A program made the position numbers and the translations under genes. This document shows positions 8,187 through 16,642 of a stretch of 52,939 nucleotides of DNA, one piece after another. Where the stretch lies: NCBI GenBank assembly GCA_047975025.1, contig JBKECY010000014.1, forward strand, positions 1 through 52,939, given 5' to 3'. The notes below the pieces were generated by a model. The model did not search any database. It saw only the letters and a list, made by a program, of their open reading frames with translations, and was not told the DNA's origin. Every line of letters starts with the position of its first letter. Within the stretch, counting starts at the first letter, position 1. The DNA is from JBKECY01 sp047975025. GTDB lineage: Bacteria > Bacillota > Clostridia > Lachnospirales > Lachnospiraceae.

Positions 8187-8224
8187 AAGAAGCGGTCGGT
8201 ATCGATGGATACCGGCCGCTTCTT
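8187..8224. terminator. Bidirectional rho-independent terminator
   Basis: There is a 17-bp stem (8187-8203 with 8208-8224, one G-U type mismatch) around the loop GATG, with A-rich and T-rich ends. It serves nox from the left and the four-gene minus-strand group from the right. Confidence 0.88.
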
Positions 8225-8241
8225 ATTGGTTTACTTAAATA

Positions 8242-8796
8242 TTATGATTTGCTGTATACGATGGATTCACTAATCTCCTGTGCCTTAGCCTTACTTATAA
8301 GCTCTTCCACAATCGCAAGCGCAAAATCAATTGCCGTACCGACACCCCGGCTTGTCAGAATCGTTCCATCCTGCTCAACACTATTCTCTGTCGCCACAGC
8401 TCCTTGCAGCCGCCCCATCATCGCCGGATAGGCTGTCGCCCTCTTGCCTTCGAGCATCCCAAGGTCACCTAGGATTCTAGGCGCTGTGCAAATCGCAGAG
8501 ATCCGTCTGCCTTGTCCATAGAACTCCTTCACCAGCTGTATCAATGGCGCATAGTTTTCCAAGTTCTCTGTTCCCAGACCGCCTCCCGGAAGCACCAGCA
8601 TATCTGCATCTGCAAAATCTGACTCTGCAAAGACAGCATCCGCTGTCACTTCAATCTTCGTTCCCCCCGTTACCTGCTTCTCAGGTTTAATGGAAACCGT
8701 CACCACTTCCACACCGGCTCTTCGTAAAATATCGACTGTCGTAAGTGCCTCGATCTCTTCAAACCCATCTGCTAAAAATACATAAACCTTGCTCAT
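8242..8796 (-). CDS. DJ-1/PfpI family protein
   Basis: The 184-residue cytosolic protein belongs to the DJ-1/ThiJ family. It has the acidic residue in ADGFEEIEA near residue 14, the nucleophile elbow AICTAP with the reactive Cys (about residue 102), MLVLPGGG, and TSRGVGTAIDFALAIVEEL at the C-terminus. Members act as glyoxalase or deglycase-type enzymes or redox-stress proteins; the exact reaction cannot be read. The ATG follows AAAGGAGG. It is the last gene of a minus-strand group with the alarmone synthetase (11 bp gap), a DUF1801 protein and an 8-oxoguanine glycosylase, which together suggest stress protection. Confidence 0.9.
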   Translation of the reverse strand: MSKVYVFLADGFEEIEALTTVDILRRAGVEVVTVSIKPEKQVTGGTKIEVTADAVFAESDFADADMLVLPGGGLGTENLENYAPLIQLVKEFYGQGRRISAICTAPRILGDLGMLEGKRATAYPAMMGRLQGAVATENSVEQDGTILTSRGVGTAIDFALAIVEELISKAKAQEISESIVYSKS

Positions 8797-8807
8797 CTCA
8801 TCCTCCT

Positions 8808-9581
8808 TTACAGTTCACTATTGCTGCTTTTTCCGTCTACCTCTTCAAGTTCCTGTTCGATCAGATCCTTGATTTCCTGCATTTCTCTATCCATAACGGC
8901 AATGGTTTCAGCACAATTTTTGAGCTTTGCCGCAATGTACTGTGGATTGTCTACATCCTTTTTATATTTGAGCTTGTGTTCAAGGCTTGCCCAGAAATCC
9001 ATGGCAATCGTTCTGAACTGAATCTCTACTTTTTTATATACTTTTTGGTTTGCCAGAAAAATCGGCACCTGCACGATCAAATGGAGGCTTCTATAACCAT
9101 TCGGTTTCGGATCGCGAATATAATCCTTCTTGGCAATGATCGTAATGTCGTCCTGCTGTTCCACTAAACGGGCTACCGAATAAATATCCTCCGGAAAGGA
9201 GCAAATCACACGAATCCCTGCGATATCTGAGATATTCGCCTCTATTGCTTCCGCAGAGATGGGAAGTCCTTTGCGCTTCAACTTATTTGCAATGCTGACC
9301 GGGTCTTTGATCCTGGATTTGATCGTCTCCAGCGGATTATGATTGTGCTGCATTGAAAATTCAGCATTTAATACCTTTAGTTTGGTCTCAATCTCCATTA
9401 ATGCACATTCATATTCCATCATAAGTTCTGAGAACGACTGCATCCTTACAATCAAAGCCGCAGTGTCTACTTTACTGACCTCCTGCATATCAAGCGTAGA
9501 CAGAAGACTTGCGGCCTCACGTGTCAGTAAATTCTGACCTGTCTGTGTGTTCTGTGTCTCTGTTATATTTGCTTCGGACAT
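8808..9581 (-). CDS. relQ: Small alarmone synthetase (RelQ-like GTP pyrophosphokinase)
   Basis: The 257-residue protein is a single-domain (p)ppGpp synthetase. Visible are DIAGIRVICSF, the pyrophosphate-transfer site RDPKPNGYRSLHLIV and VEIQFRTIAMDFWASLEHKLKY, all diagnostic of RelA/SpoT synthetase domains, without the HD hydrolase or TGS regions of long Rel proteins. It transfers pyrophosphate from ATP to GTP or GDP in the cytosol. About 60 N-terminal residues and a Glu-rich C-terminal helix flank the core. The ATG at 9581 has AAGGAG. It lies between a DJ-1 gene and a DUF1801 gene on one strand, so stringent-type signalling may be produced together with damage-response proteins. Confidence 0.92.
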   Translation of the reverse strand: MSEANITETQNTQTGQNLLTREAASLLSTLDMQEVSKVDTAALIVRMQSFSELMMEYECALMEIETKLKVLNAEFSMQHNHNPLETIKSRIKDPVSIANKLKRKGLPISAEAIEANISDIAGIRVICSFPEDIYSVARLVEQQDDITIIAKKDYIRDPKPNGYRSLHLIVQVPIFLANQKVYKKVEIQFRTIAMDFWASLEHKLKYKKDVDNPQYIAAKLKNCAETIAVMDREMQEIKDLIEQELEEVDGKSSNSEL

Positions 9582-9618
9582 GTAATAACTCCTTACTTAA
9601 CTCTCTGCTATGCTCTAC

Positions 9619-10035
9619 TTATTTCTGGTTCTTCTGTGCCTTGGCAAGAAAGTGTGCCTGGTTGACTTCAATCGCACACTTTACCATATCGGTAATCAGT
9701 TGCTCCGGTAAATTGTCTGTATAAGGAAATTGTACTGCCCCTTTGGATGTCTTGAACTCTGTCAGACGCTCAGCGAATTCCACAATGGGTTGTGCTCCGG
9801 GGTAGAATCCCAGATGCTTCTTATGTGCGGCAAAATGCACCAGATTTCCCTTCCAGTAAAAGGTTGGCATTCCCCAGCTAATCTTCTCCTGCGCTTCCGG
9901 AGCCGCGTCACGAATCACACGTCGGATCTGCTCCATACTTTGCTGCTGCTCTTGCGAAAAATCCTTCATATATTCATCAATTGTACTTGCTTTGACTGCC
10001 TCTGTCTTCGTTACATCTGCTTTGTTCTGTGCCAT
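9619..10035 (-). CDS. DUF1801 (YdhG-like) protein
   Basis: The 138-residue protein has the DUF1801 fold: IDEYMKDFSQEQQQSMEQIRRVIRDA, then PEAQEKISWGMPTFYWKGNLVHFAAHKKHLGFY in the middle. A Bacillus member of this family has been described as a frataxin-like iron chaperone, but that role is debated and is not provable here. The first 20 residues are a poorly conserved tail. The ATG follows an AAGGGGGG ribosome site. It is placed between the glycosylase and alarmone synthetase genes, 37 and 33 bp away, and is likely in one transcript. Confidence 0.82.
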   Translation of the reverse strand: MAQNKADVTKTEAVKASTIDEYMKDFSQEQQQSMEQIRRVIRDAAPEAQEKISWGMPTFYWKGNLVHFAAHKKHLGFYPGAQPIVEFAERLTEFKTSKGAVQFPYTDNLPEQLITDMVKCAIEVNQAHFLAKAQKNQK

Positions 10036-10068
10036 AGTTCCCCCCTTATCCGCTGCCCTGTACGGCCG

Positions 10069-10881
10069 CTACAGCCGCCGGTTCAGCTCATAGTAAAATG
10101 CATACTGCTGCAAAATACCTGCGTACCCCGCATAGGCTTCGAATGGAAATCCTTGCGGATAATTCTCCTGAAGCATTTGCTGAATATGTGTATCAATGGG
10201 AAATGCTTCCACGTGATGCAAGGCGAACAGACAGATGCACTCTGCCACCTTATTGCCTACACCATGCAGACGCAGCAGTTCTTCCCTTGCTTCTTCGTAT
10301 GGCAGCCCGCTTAGATACCGCAGGTCAAAGACCCCATCCGCCACATCCCGGGCCGTCTGCAGTACGTAACGGCTGCGATACCCCAGATTGCATTCCCGCA
10401 GGACTTCATCCGTAGAAACCGCAATTGCCTCCGGCTGGGGAAACGTGTAGAAGAGTTCCCCCCTGCTATCAGTCTTCTGCTCTCCGAAACGCTCACACAG
10501 GAAGTTCACACACCGCTTAATTCTAGGAATGTTATTCCGCTGCGAGATAATATAGGTAATTATCATTTCCCAAAGCTCCTGCCGGAGGATTCGGATTCCG
10601 CTGCCTGTCAGCATTGCGTTCTGCAAATACGTATCTTCACTGTTCACAGCGGATTTCACCGCTGCATAATCTGTGGCAAGATCAAAATAGGAATACCATA
10701 GTTCTTCGAATTCCTGCTCTGTGCAGTCGAATAGAATCGTGGTGCCCCTCTGCTCCATCGCAAGCCTGCGGCCATGAGCAATCAGTGCATATGTCTCGTT
10801 CCCAAGATCACTCATTCTAAAACATTGGCCTGAGTGGCATATTTGATTTAAATCCAGGTGTTCAATCTTTTTTTCTATCAT
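10069..10881 (-). CDS. ogg: 8-oxoguanine DNA glycosylase / AP lyase (OGG1-like)
   Basis: The 270-residue base-excision repair enzyme removes 8-oxoguanine from DNA. The N-terminal domain starts NQICHSGQCFRM, as in OGG1 proteins. The helix-hairpin-helix LHGVGNKVAECICLFAL carries the catalytic Lys211, and the catalytic Asp230 lies in FPIDTHI. Length and order match bacterial OGG1-type enzymes. The ATG at 10881 has AAAGGACG upstream. It is the first gene of the group that continues with DUF1801, alarmone synthetase and DJ-1. An oxidative-damage theme fits the neighbouring NADH oxidase. Confidence 0.92.
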   Translation of the reverse strand: MIEKKIEHLDLNQICHSGQCFRMSDLGNETYALIAHGRRLAMEQRGTTILFDCTEQEFEELWYSYFDLATDYAAVKSAVNSEDTYLQNAMLTGSGIRILRQELWEMIITYIISQRNNIPRIKRCVNFLCERFGEQKTDSRGELFYTFPQPEAIAVSTDEVLRECNLGYRSRYVLQTARDVADGVFDLRYLSGLPYEEAREELLRLHGVGNKVAECICLFALHHVEAFPIDTHIQQMLQENYPQGFPFEAYAGYAGILQQYAFYYELNRRL

Positions 10882-11066
10882 CGGCGTCCTTTATCTGTCA
10901 CTTCTCTTTCGCTGTAATTATACCTTATCTGAAACAATTTATAAAGAATGCAATCAAAAACTTTCTATAATTTATTTATAAACAATATATTTTTCTATTT
11001 AATTTCCACAAAAAAGTTGTACAATAGACTCACGATTATCAACTGACCATGCAAAGGAGATTGCTC

Positions 11067-12263
11067 ATGAAATACAGAATCGATACACGTAACGGCAACA
11101 AGCTGTCTATCCTGGGATTCGGATGTATGCGTCTGCCGCAGAGCCGGGGCAGCATTTCTATGGAACAAAGCGAACAGCTCATCTGCTCTGCTGTTGACCG
11201 CGGCATCAATTATTTTGATACTGCCTACATCTATCCGGGCAGTGAACAGGCGCTCGGTACTATTCTGGCAAAAAACGGATTGCGGGAACGCGTCTATATT
11301 GCCGATAAGCTGCCTCTGCTTTTGATTAAATCCGGTGCTGACTTCGACAAGTTCTTTCTGCGGCAGACCACTCGTCTTCAGACGGATTATATAGACTATT
11401 ACCTGATGCATATGATTACAAGTTATGAACAATGGCAGGTACTATGCAGTTTTGGCATTGAGGAATGGCTGGCTCAGAAAAAAGCATCCGGAGCGATTCA
11501 CAACATCGGATTCTCATTTCATGGAAGTCTGCCTGCTTTTTTACAAATATTAGATGCCTACGACTGGGATTTCTGTCAGATCCAGTACAACTATTCAGAT
11601 GAGAACTATCAGGCCGGTGTCACAGGCTTGCGCCGCGCCCATGAAAAAGGAATTCCGGTATTTATCATGGAACCCCTGCTGGGCGGAAAGCTGACCGACA
11701 GCCTTCCTGACGCGGCCCGCCGCTGCTTCGAGCGTGTTAATCCCTCACTCTCACTGGCCGCCTGGGCACTGCGCTGGCTATGGGATCAGGAGGAAGTCAC
11801 CTGTATTCTCTCCGGTATGAATACCTCTGCGCAGTTAGAAGACAATCTGCAAAGTGCCGAGCTGGCAGAAGTCCATATGCTCTCGGCCGAGGAACAGGCT
11901 GCCTTTGTGGACGTCAAAGAAATTTTCGCCAAATCGAACAAGGTGCCCTGCACCGGCTGCAGCTACTGTATGCCCTGTCCGAAAAATGTCAATATCCCTG
12001 CCTGTTTTGCCTCGTACAATTCTTCTTATTCCATCTCCAAAGGCACCGGCAGGCAGCAGTATACCACAAGTACGGGCGTGGTTAATGAGAATCCGGGGAT
12101 GGCTTCGCAGTGCGTTGCTTGCGGCAAATGCGAGAAACACTGTCCGCAGAACATTCATATCATCAGTGAGTTAAAACTGGTACGCAAAAGAATGGAGCCA
12201 TTCTGGTACCGTTTTGGTATCAGAATCGCCCGCTTATATCTCAAACGTAAGAAAGCCCGCTGA
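11067..12263 (+). CDS. Aldo/keto reductase with C-terminal 4Fe-4S domain
   Basis: The 398-residue protein combines an aldo/keto reductase barrel (residues 1-270) with a ferredoxin-like C-terminus. The catalytic tetrad is visible as Asp51, Tyr56, Lys81 and His115. The C-terminal domain has two Cys clusters, CTGCSYCMPCP and CVACGKCEKHCP, enough for Fe-S centres. Such proteins are common in anaerobic Firmicutes; their substrates are mostly unknown. I chose ATG 11067, which follows AAAGGAG, over an in-frame ATG 18 bases earlier that lies before this ribosome site. Only 5 bp separate its stop from that of the convergent pirin gene, so the two transcripts must overlap. Confidence 0.92.
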   Translation: MKYRIDTRNGNKLSILGFGCMRLPQSRGSISMEQSEQLICSAVDRGINYFDTAYIYPGSEQALGTILAKNGLRERVYIADKLPLLLIKSGADFDKFFLRQTTRLQTDYIDYYLMHMITSYEQWQVLCSFGIEEWLAQKKASGAIHNIGFSFHGSLPAFLQILDAYDWDFCQIQYNYSDENYQAGVTGLRRAHEKGIPVFIMEPLLGGKLTDSLPDAARRCFERVNPSLSLAAWALRWLWDQEEVTCILSGMNTSAQLEDNLQSAELAEVHMLSAEEQAAFVDVKEIFAKSNKVPCTGCSYCMPCPKNVNIPACFASYNSSYSISKGTGRQQYTTSTGVVNENPGMASQCVACGKCEKHCPQNIHIISELKLVRKRMEPFWYRFGIRIARLYLKRKKAR

Positions 12264-12268
12264 CCTTA

Positions 12269-13285
12269 CTATTCGGGGTATTCCATCGTTCCATCCGCAT
12301 ATTTTGCAAATCTGCCTGTATTTTTATCATGTACCGGATCGTCATGTTCCCAGGGCCAGCCGCCGAACTGTGTTCTGCGGTAATCATCATAGGCTGCCAT
12401 AATTTCATCCTGTGTGTTCATGACAAAAGGTCCGTAGCTTACGACCGGCTCATTAATCGGCTCTCCTTCCAAGAGCAGCAGACGGCTTGGCTGTGTACCA
12501 TTTTTCACAGTAATCTCTTCATCGCCGACCAAATGCAGGTAGGTATCAGCGTCTGTCGCAACACCTTCGACAGTGAGCGAACCGCCTTCATAATGGTAGA
12601 GCATCCGGTGCAAGGTCCCTGATACAGCCGGAATGGTGAACTCTGCCTCCGATGCCAAAGTGACCACCCAGATATTCACATGGTTCTCCGGTGCACTTGC
12701 CCAGGAGTTCGGATTCGGAGCCAGCCCCGGAGTCCCCTTGTAGGTACCGGAGAGCAGACGAATCTGCGCTTCGTGTCCTGCACTGTCCGTCTCATGGATG
12801 ACGGGGATTTTTTCATTCCACAGCATTTTGTAATAGGGTGCTACGAATTTGTCTTTGGCCGGAAGATTGATCCAGATCTGAAAGAGTTCCATCGGATTTT
12901 CTTCCGTGTCGGAAAGCAGCGGAAACATCTCCGCATGCTGCAGACCCGCTCCTGCCGTCATCCATTGTACGTCACCGTCCCCATAACGCCCGGCAGCGCC
13001 AAGACCATCCGAATGATCCACAAAGCCCTCCAGCATAACAGTTACCGTCTCGAACCCTCTATGCGGATGTACCGGAAATCCCGGCACTGTGTCTCCATGA
13101 TACATGCGCCATGGCGCCTTATGATTGAAATCGCTGCCAATCTGTCTGGGTGATATATAATGCGTCGGCCGCATGTTGCCGTCGCCTACCGGAAACTGAT
13201 CTTTGTGATGCATGCAGGCAATAAAAGGGTTCATTACGGGAACCTGAAATCCCATGCGCCCTGATTCAATAATTTTTTTACTCAT
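12269..13285 (-). CDS. Pirin family protein
   Basis: The 338-residue bicupin protein has the four pirin metal ligands in the expected places: His73 and His75 in PVHPHRGFE, and His117 and Glu119 in GLQHAEM. Bacterial pirins may act as quercetin dioxygenase-like enzymes or redox sensors; function here is open. The start codon follows the stop of the old yellow enzyme gene with no base between them, and its AGGAGG site lies inside that gene, so the two are translationally coupled. A C-terminal extension of about 40 residues (TQFGGWPWEHDDPVHDKN) is seen beyond the second cupin. Confidence 0.92.
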   Translation of the reverse strand: MSKKIIESGRMGFQVPVMNPFIACMHHKDQFPVGDGNMRPTHYISPRQIGSDFNHKAPWRMYHGDTVPGFPVHPHRGFETVTVMLEGFVDHSDGLGAAGRYGDGDVQWMTAGAGLQHAEMFPLLSDTEENPMELFQIWINLPAKDKFVAPYYKMLWNEKIPVIHETDSAGHEAQIRLLSGTYKGTPGLAPNPNSWASAPENHVNIWVVTLASEAEFTIPAVSGTLHRMLYHYEGGSLTVEGVATDADTYLHLVGDEEITVKNGTQPSRLLLLEGEPINEPVVSYGPFVMNTQDEIMAAYDDYRRTQFGGWPWEHDDPVHDKNTGRFAKYADGTMEYPE

Positions 13286-14344
13286 TTAATGTCCTCCTAT
13301 CGGTCTGATTCCTCTGGCATATGACTGCGGCGGGTCTACTGTTCCTGTGGTTGTATTGATGGCATGCATTGCCCAATAAGGATCATTTAACATACCTCTT
13401 CCTATGGCAATCAGGTCGGCATCTTCATTTGCCACCACCTGTTGTGCCAATCTGAAATCTTCTAATATCCCAACGGCTATGACCGGCACGTCAAATGCCT
13501 GTGCATATGCGCGGGCAAATGGGAGCTGATACCCCAGATAATTCCCCGGCTTTTTGACTCCGGGAGCCGCTTCCCCGCCGCTTGAGACATGAATGCAGTC
13601 AATGCCTGCCTCTATATAACGCTTCGCCACCGCAAGCGAATGTGCAAGATCATACCCACCGTCCATATATTCAATGGCTGAAATTCTAAGTAACAAAGGC
13701 ATATCTTCCGGCATCTCATGTACCATAGCCCGAATAACCTGTGTTCCAAAAAGCGTAAGATCCCTGCCATAAGCATCCGTACGTGTATTGATTCCCGGAG
13801 AATGGAACTGATGGAGCAGGTATCCATGCGCCGCATGTAATTCAATTGTATCAAACCCTGCTGCTACGGCTCGTCTGGCCGCGGCCCCGAACTGCTCTAC
13901 AACGATTTGTATCTCCGCTTCTGTAAGTGCCTGCGGCTTTGGATCTGACTGGGAAGCCGTACCTTCTGAATCCTGTACCGAAAGATTGGAAGGGCCTACC
14001 GGCTGCGGCGCATCCTCCGCCTTGCGTCCGGCGTGGCTGATCTGTATTCCGATCTTAGCCCCCTGCGCATGTACGGCATCAACAATTTTCTTATAATCCG
14101 AAATAAAGCTGTCATCCCAGATTCCTAAATCCTTGTCACTGATTCGGCCCTGCGGATCTACCGCTGTTGCTTCTACGAGCAGAAGTCCCGTACCGCCTAC
14201 GGCACGCGAAACATAATGGACAAAATGCCAGTCATTCGGACGTCCGTCCTGTGCGGTCACTGCGTACTGGCACATAGGCGCCATGACAATCCGATTCTTA
14301 AGTTTCAAACTTTTTATTGCAAATCCAGTGTTTAATCCTACCAT
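13286..14344 (-). CDS. Old yellow enzyme family NADH:flavin oxidoreductase (YqjM-like)
   Basis: The 352-residue FMN barrel reduces activated C=C bonds with NAD(P)H. It is of the YqjM class: Cys25 and Tyr27 in MAPMCQYAV, the substrate-binding pair His170/His173 with Tyr175 in LHAAHGYLLHQF, and the phosphate loop GRGMLNDPYW. The C-terminal RGIRP supplies the Arg finger typical of YqjM dimers. The start is ATG 14344 after AAGGAGG. The stop codon touches the pirin start, giving a two-gene redox unit; the acetyltransferase gene lies 52 bp upstream on the same strand. Confidence 0.94.
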   Translation of the reverse strand: MVGLNTGFAIKSLKLKNRIVMAPMCQYAVTAQDGRPNDWHFVHYVSRAVGGTGLLLVEATAVDPQGRISDKDLGIWDDSFISDYKKIVDAVHAQGAKIGIQISHAGRKAEDAPQPVGPSNLSVQDSEGTASQSDPKPQALTEAEIQIVVEQFGAAARRAVAAGFDTIELHAAHGYLLHQFHSPGINTRTDAYGRDLTLFGTQVIRAMVHEMPEDMPLLLRISAIEYMDGGYDLAHSLAVAKRYIEAGIDCIHVSSGGEAAPGVKKPGNYLGYQLPFARAYAQAFDVPVIAVGILEDFRLAQQVVANEDADLIAIGRGMLNDPYWAMHAINTTTGTVDPPQSYARGIRPIGGH

Positions 14345-14396
14345 ATGAAGTCCTCCTTTGTCTGTACTTCGTACTGCCTATGCTTTGTCTTCGCGA

Positions 14397-14846
14397 CTAG
14401 GCATTCGAGACAGTCGGTTGTATCTTCTTCGTCATTGCTATATGTGGGCATCCCTGATCCGGATAAATTTCTCCATGTGCTGCGTACCCGAGCTTTTCAT
14501 AAAATTCTCTGGCTGTCATCTGTGCAGATAACTTTATTTCCAGTGCATTTTGAGCTGCTGCCAGTTCCTCTAAGGCTGCCATGACACGCTCTCCTTGTCC
14601 TTGTCTGCGGTGGCTTTTCCTGACAGCCACTCTGCCGATCATCTTTTGCCGCGGTTGAGGGCCGTCAAATAAGCGGCCTGTTGCAATAGCTCTGTCATCC
14701 TCATACAAGACCACATGGAATGCCTGGGCATCTACTTCATCAAATTCATCCAGAAACCCCTGTTCTTCCACAAATACCTCCTGACGAATCTGCTGTGCCT
14801 CCGGTGCCTGCTGCAATCCTGCTGTAACTTTTGTCCAGTATTTCAT
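14397..14846 (-). CDS. GNAT family N-acetyltransferase (ElaA/YjcF-like)
   Basis: The 149-residue protein is a GNAT acetyltransferase. IRQEVFVEEQGFLDEFDEVD near residue 22 is typical of the ElaA/YjcF group. The acetyl-CoA loop is RVAVRKSHRRQGQGERVM, and the C-terminus EFYEKLGYAAHGEIYPDQG is the group's usual end. The substrate is unknown. The ATG at 14846 follows AAGGAG by seven bases; the longer frame to 14981 runs through the promoter. The predicted promoter is at 14923-14951. It may be the first gene of a transcript that continues into the old yellow enzyme and pirin genes. Confidence 0.88.
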   Translation of the reverse strand: MKYWTKVTAGLQQAPEAQQIRQEVFVEEQGFLDEFDEVDAQAFHVVLYEDDRAIATGRLFDGPQPRQKMIGRVAVRKSHRRQGQGERVMAALEELAAAQNALEIKLSAQMTAREFYEKLGYAAHGEIYPDQGCPHIAMTKKIQPTVSNA

Positions 14847-14922
14847 ACGATCTCCTTGCTGTAATAATGGTTTTATACTTGTATGGCATACGCAAGGTAT
14901 AGTAACTACCTGCTTATATTTC

Positions 14923-14951
14923 ATTATAATCCAATGATTTGCAATATGCAA
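14923..14951 (-). promoter_or_regulatory. Predicted promoter of the acetyltransferase-OYE-pirin group
   Basis: On the minus strand there is a -35 TTGCAT (14946-14951), a 17-bp spacer and a -10 TATAAT (14923-14928). The leader would be about 70 nt. Confidence 0.65.
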
Positions 14952-15051
14952 TGCATTTACTAAATGGAAGAAAGCGACCACCCTTCTTTACTCCTATAAC
15001 AATACTATTTTACCCCAGTTCCGAATTTTACAATCGCTGTCACACGCAATC

Positions 15052-15120
15052 TGCTATGATGCAAAAAACCAAAATAGGGCAAGGGCGCTCCGGCTTAATC
15101 AGCCAGGCGCCTTTTTGCAT
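15052..15120 (+). promoter_or_regulatory. Extended -10 promoter and terminator-like leader hairpin before the amino-acid permease
   Basis: An extended -10 TGCTATGAT sits at 15052-15060, with no clear -35. Right after it comes a G+C-rich hairpin at 15081-15111 (GGCGC/GCGCC plus GGC/GCC) followed by TTTTT. The A-tract and T-tract also pair: ATGCAAAAA at 15059-15067 is the exact complement of 15112-15120. The permease ATG is about 70 bp further on. In this place the hairpin can act as an attenuator. A copy of GGAGCGC downstream, near 15160, could pair with the 5' arm. Confidence 0.45.
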
Positions 15121-15191
15121 GCAGAATTTTTCCCTATACATTCTGTAAATACGGCGCCAGAGGAGCGCAAAAGAAAAGGAGGTAAGAAAAA

Positions 15192-16535
15192 ATGGAACAA
15201 ACAGGTACTTTACAAACTGCGTTAAAACGAACGCTTACCACTAAGGATTTAATTATCTACGGACTGGTATTTATGATTCCCATGGCACCCGCTGCTATGT
15301 ACGGCACATTCTTAGGACCCGCCGGCGGTATGGTAGCACTTTGTTATCTGATTGGCATGGCTGCCATGTTCTTTACCGGGCTTAGTTACCGGCTGATGTC
15401 ACAGAAATACCCTGTGGCCGGTTCTGTCTATGTCTATGTGCAAAAAGGTGTTTCGCCTCCGCTGGGATTTCTGACCGGCTGGTCGATTCTGCTGGATTAC
15501 TTTTTACTCCCGGCTACCGTCGTCATCATCGGCAGTTCTTTCGCAAATGCACTGATTCCGGCGGTTCCAACGTGGGTATGGTCCATCGCTTTTGTACTTT
15601 TCAGCACGATCGTCAATGTTGTGGGTGTTGATTTGATGGCAAAATGCAGCTGGATTCTATTCGCACTTCAGATTGTCGTAATTCTGGCATTCCTTGTATG
15701 TGTCATCCGTCTGTGGGCGAACGGTACGGTAAGCTTTAATACGATTTCCTTCTATAATCCGGAGCAATTCGAAATATCAGGTATTCTGCGGGCCACAGGT
15801 ATCGTTATACTAAGTTATCTGGGTTTCGATGCCATCAGTACTTTGGCCGAAGAATCTGTGAAACCCGAAAAATCTGTCGGGAAAGCTATTATTTCTTCCA
15901 TCGTCATCATCGGCCTGATTTTTATTGTAATCACATTTTTCGCCGGTATCGCTTATCCTAATTACGAGGGCTTAAATGTGGATACGGCATTTATTGATAT
16001 TGTCGGTTTTGTAGGCGGCAAATGGCTGACGGTGCTGACTAATATTACGCTGGTTCTGTCTTTTGGAATCGCAACCTGCCAGACTTCACAGGCGGCTGTT
16101 TCCAGAGTACTGTATTCCATGGGGCGTGACGGCGTACTTCCAAAGAAACTGTCTTATATCAGCAAAAAGTATCAGACACCTGTGGTTGCCACTGTATTCG
16201 TAGGTATACTGATTCTGCCGATTGCTTTATTCCTCACCTTGGAATTCATCTCTACCCTGGTAAGCTTTGGGGCTCTTGTTGGATTTATACTGCTTAATAT
16301 TGCAGTGGTATGGAAGTTCTTCATTCAGGATAAGGAGGGAAGAAAGGGGATTCGAAATGTGTTGAAATTCCTGATCTGCCCATTGATTGGATTCGCCGTT
16401 ACGCTATGGATCTTCTTGAATCTGGGAGTAAGTGCCCACATCATTGGTTTTGTATGGCTGGCGATTGGTATTCTCTATCTGCTGTTCGTTACCAAAGGAT
16501 TTCGCAATCCGGTGCCGCAGCTGGAGATGGATTAG
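15192..16535 (+). CDS. APC superfamily amino-acid permease
   Basis: The 447-residue membrane protein has about 12 hydrophobic segments and the APC-family opening: TTKDLIIYGLVFMIPMAPAAMYG followed by GPAGGMVALCYLIGM in helix 1-2. The helix 6 region SYLGFDAISTLAEESVKPEKSVGKAI is the conserved substrate and coupling region. It would import an amino acid with H+ or Na+; the substrate is not readable. Start ATG 15192 with AAAGGAGG. It converges with an ornithine-cyclodeaminase-like gene, with a shared terminator between them. The two may serve the same amino-acid pathway. Confidence 0.92.
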   Translation: MEQTGTLQTALKRTLTTKDLIIYGLVFMIPMAPAAMYGTFLGPAGGMVALCYLIGMAAMFFTGLSYRLMSQKYPVAGSVYVYVQKGVSPPLGFLTGWSILLDYFLLPATVVIIGSSFANALIPAVPTWVWSIAFVLFSTIVNVVGVDLMAKCSWILFALQIVVILAFLVCVIRLWANGTVSFNTISFYNPEQFEISGILRATGIVILSYLGFDAISTLAEESVKPEKSVGKAIISSIVIIGLIFIVITFFAGIAYPNYEGLNVDTAFIDIVGFVGGKWLTVLTNITLVLSFGIATCQTSQAAVSRVLYSMGRDGVLPKKLSYISKKYQTPVVATVFVGILILPIALFLTLEFISTLVSFGALVGFILLNIAVVWKFFIQDKEGRKGIRNVLKFLICPLIGFAVTLWIFLNLGVSAHIIGFVWLAIGILYLLFVTKGFRNPVPQLEMD

Positions 16536-16581
16536 GCAGCAAGAATGGAATTATAACTACTTGGGAAAATAAAGACATAAA

Positions 16582-16621
16582 GATACCCCGAGCTTATCTG
16601 TTGCGATAGCTCGGGGTTATT
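16582..16621. terminator. Bidirectional terminator between permease and cyclodeaminase genes
   Basis: A stem of about 12 bp, CCCCGAGC (16586-16593) with GCTCGGGG (16609-16616), is extended by TATC/GATA with one bulge. It is followed by TTATTGTATTT on the plus strand and a less regular A/T run on the other side. Confidence 0.82.
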
Positions 16622-16642
16622 GTATTTCTTATTTACTGCTTC

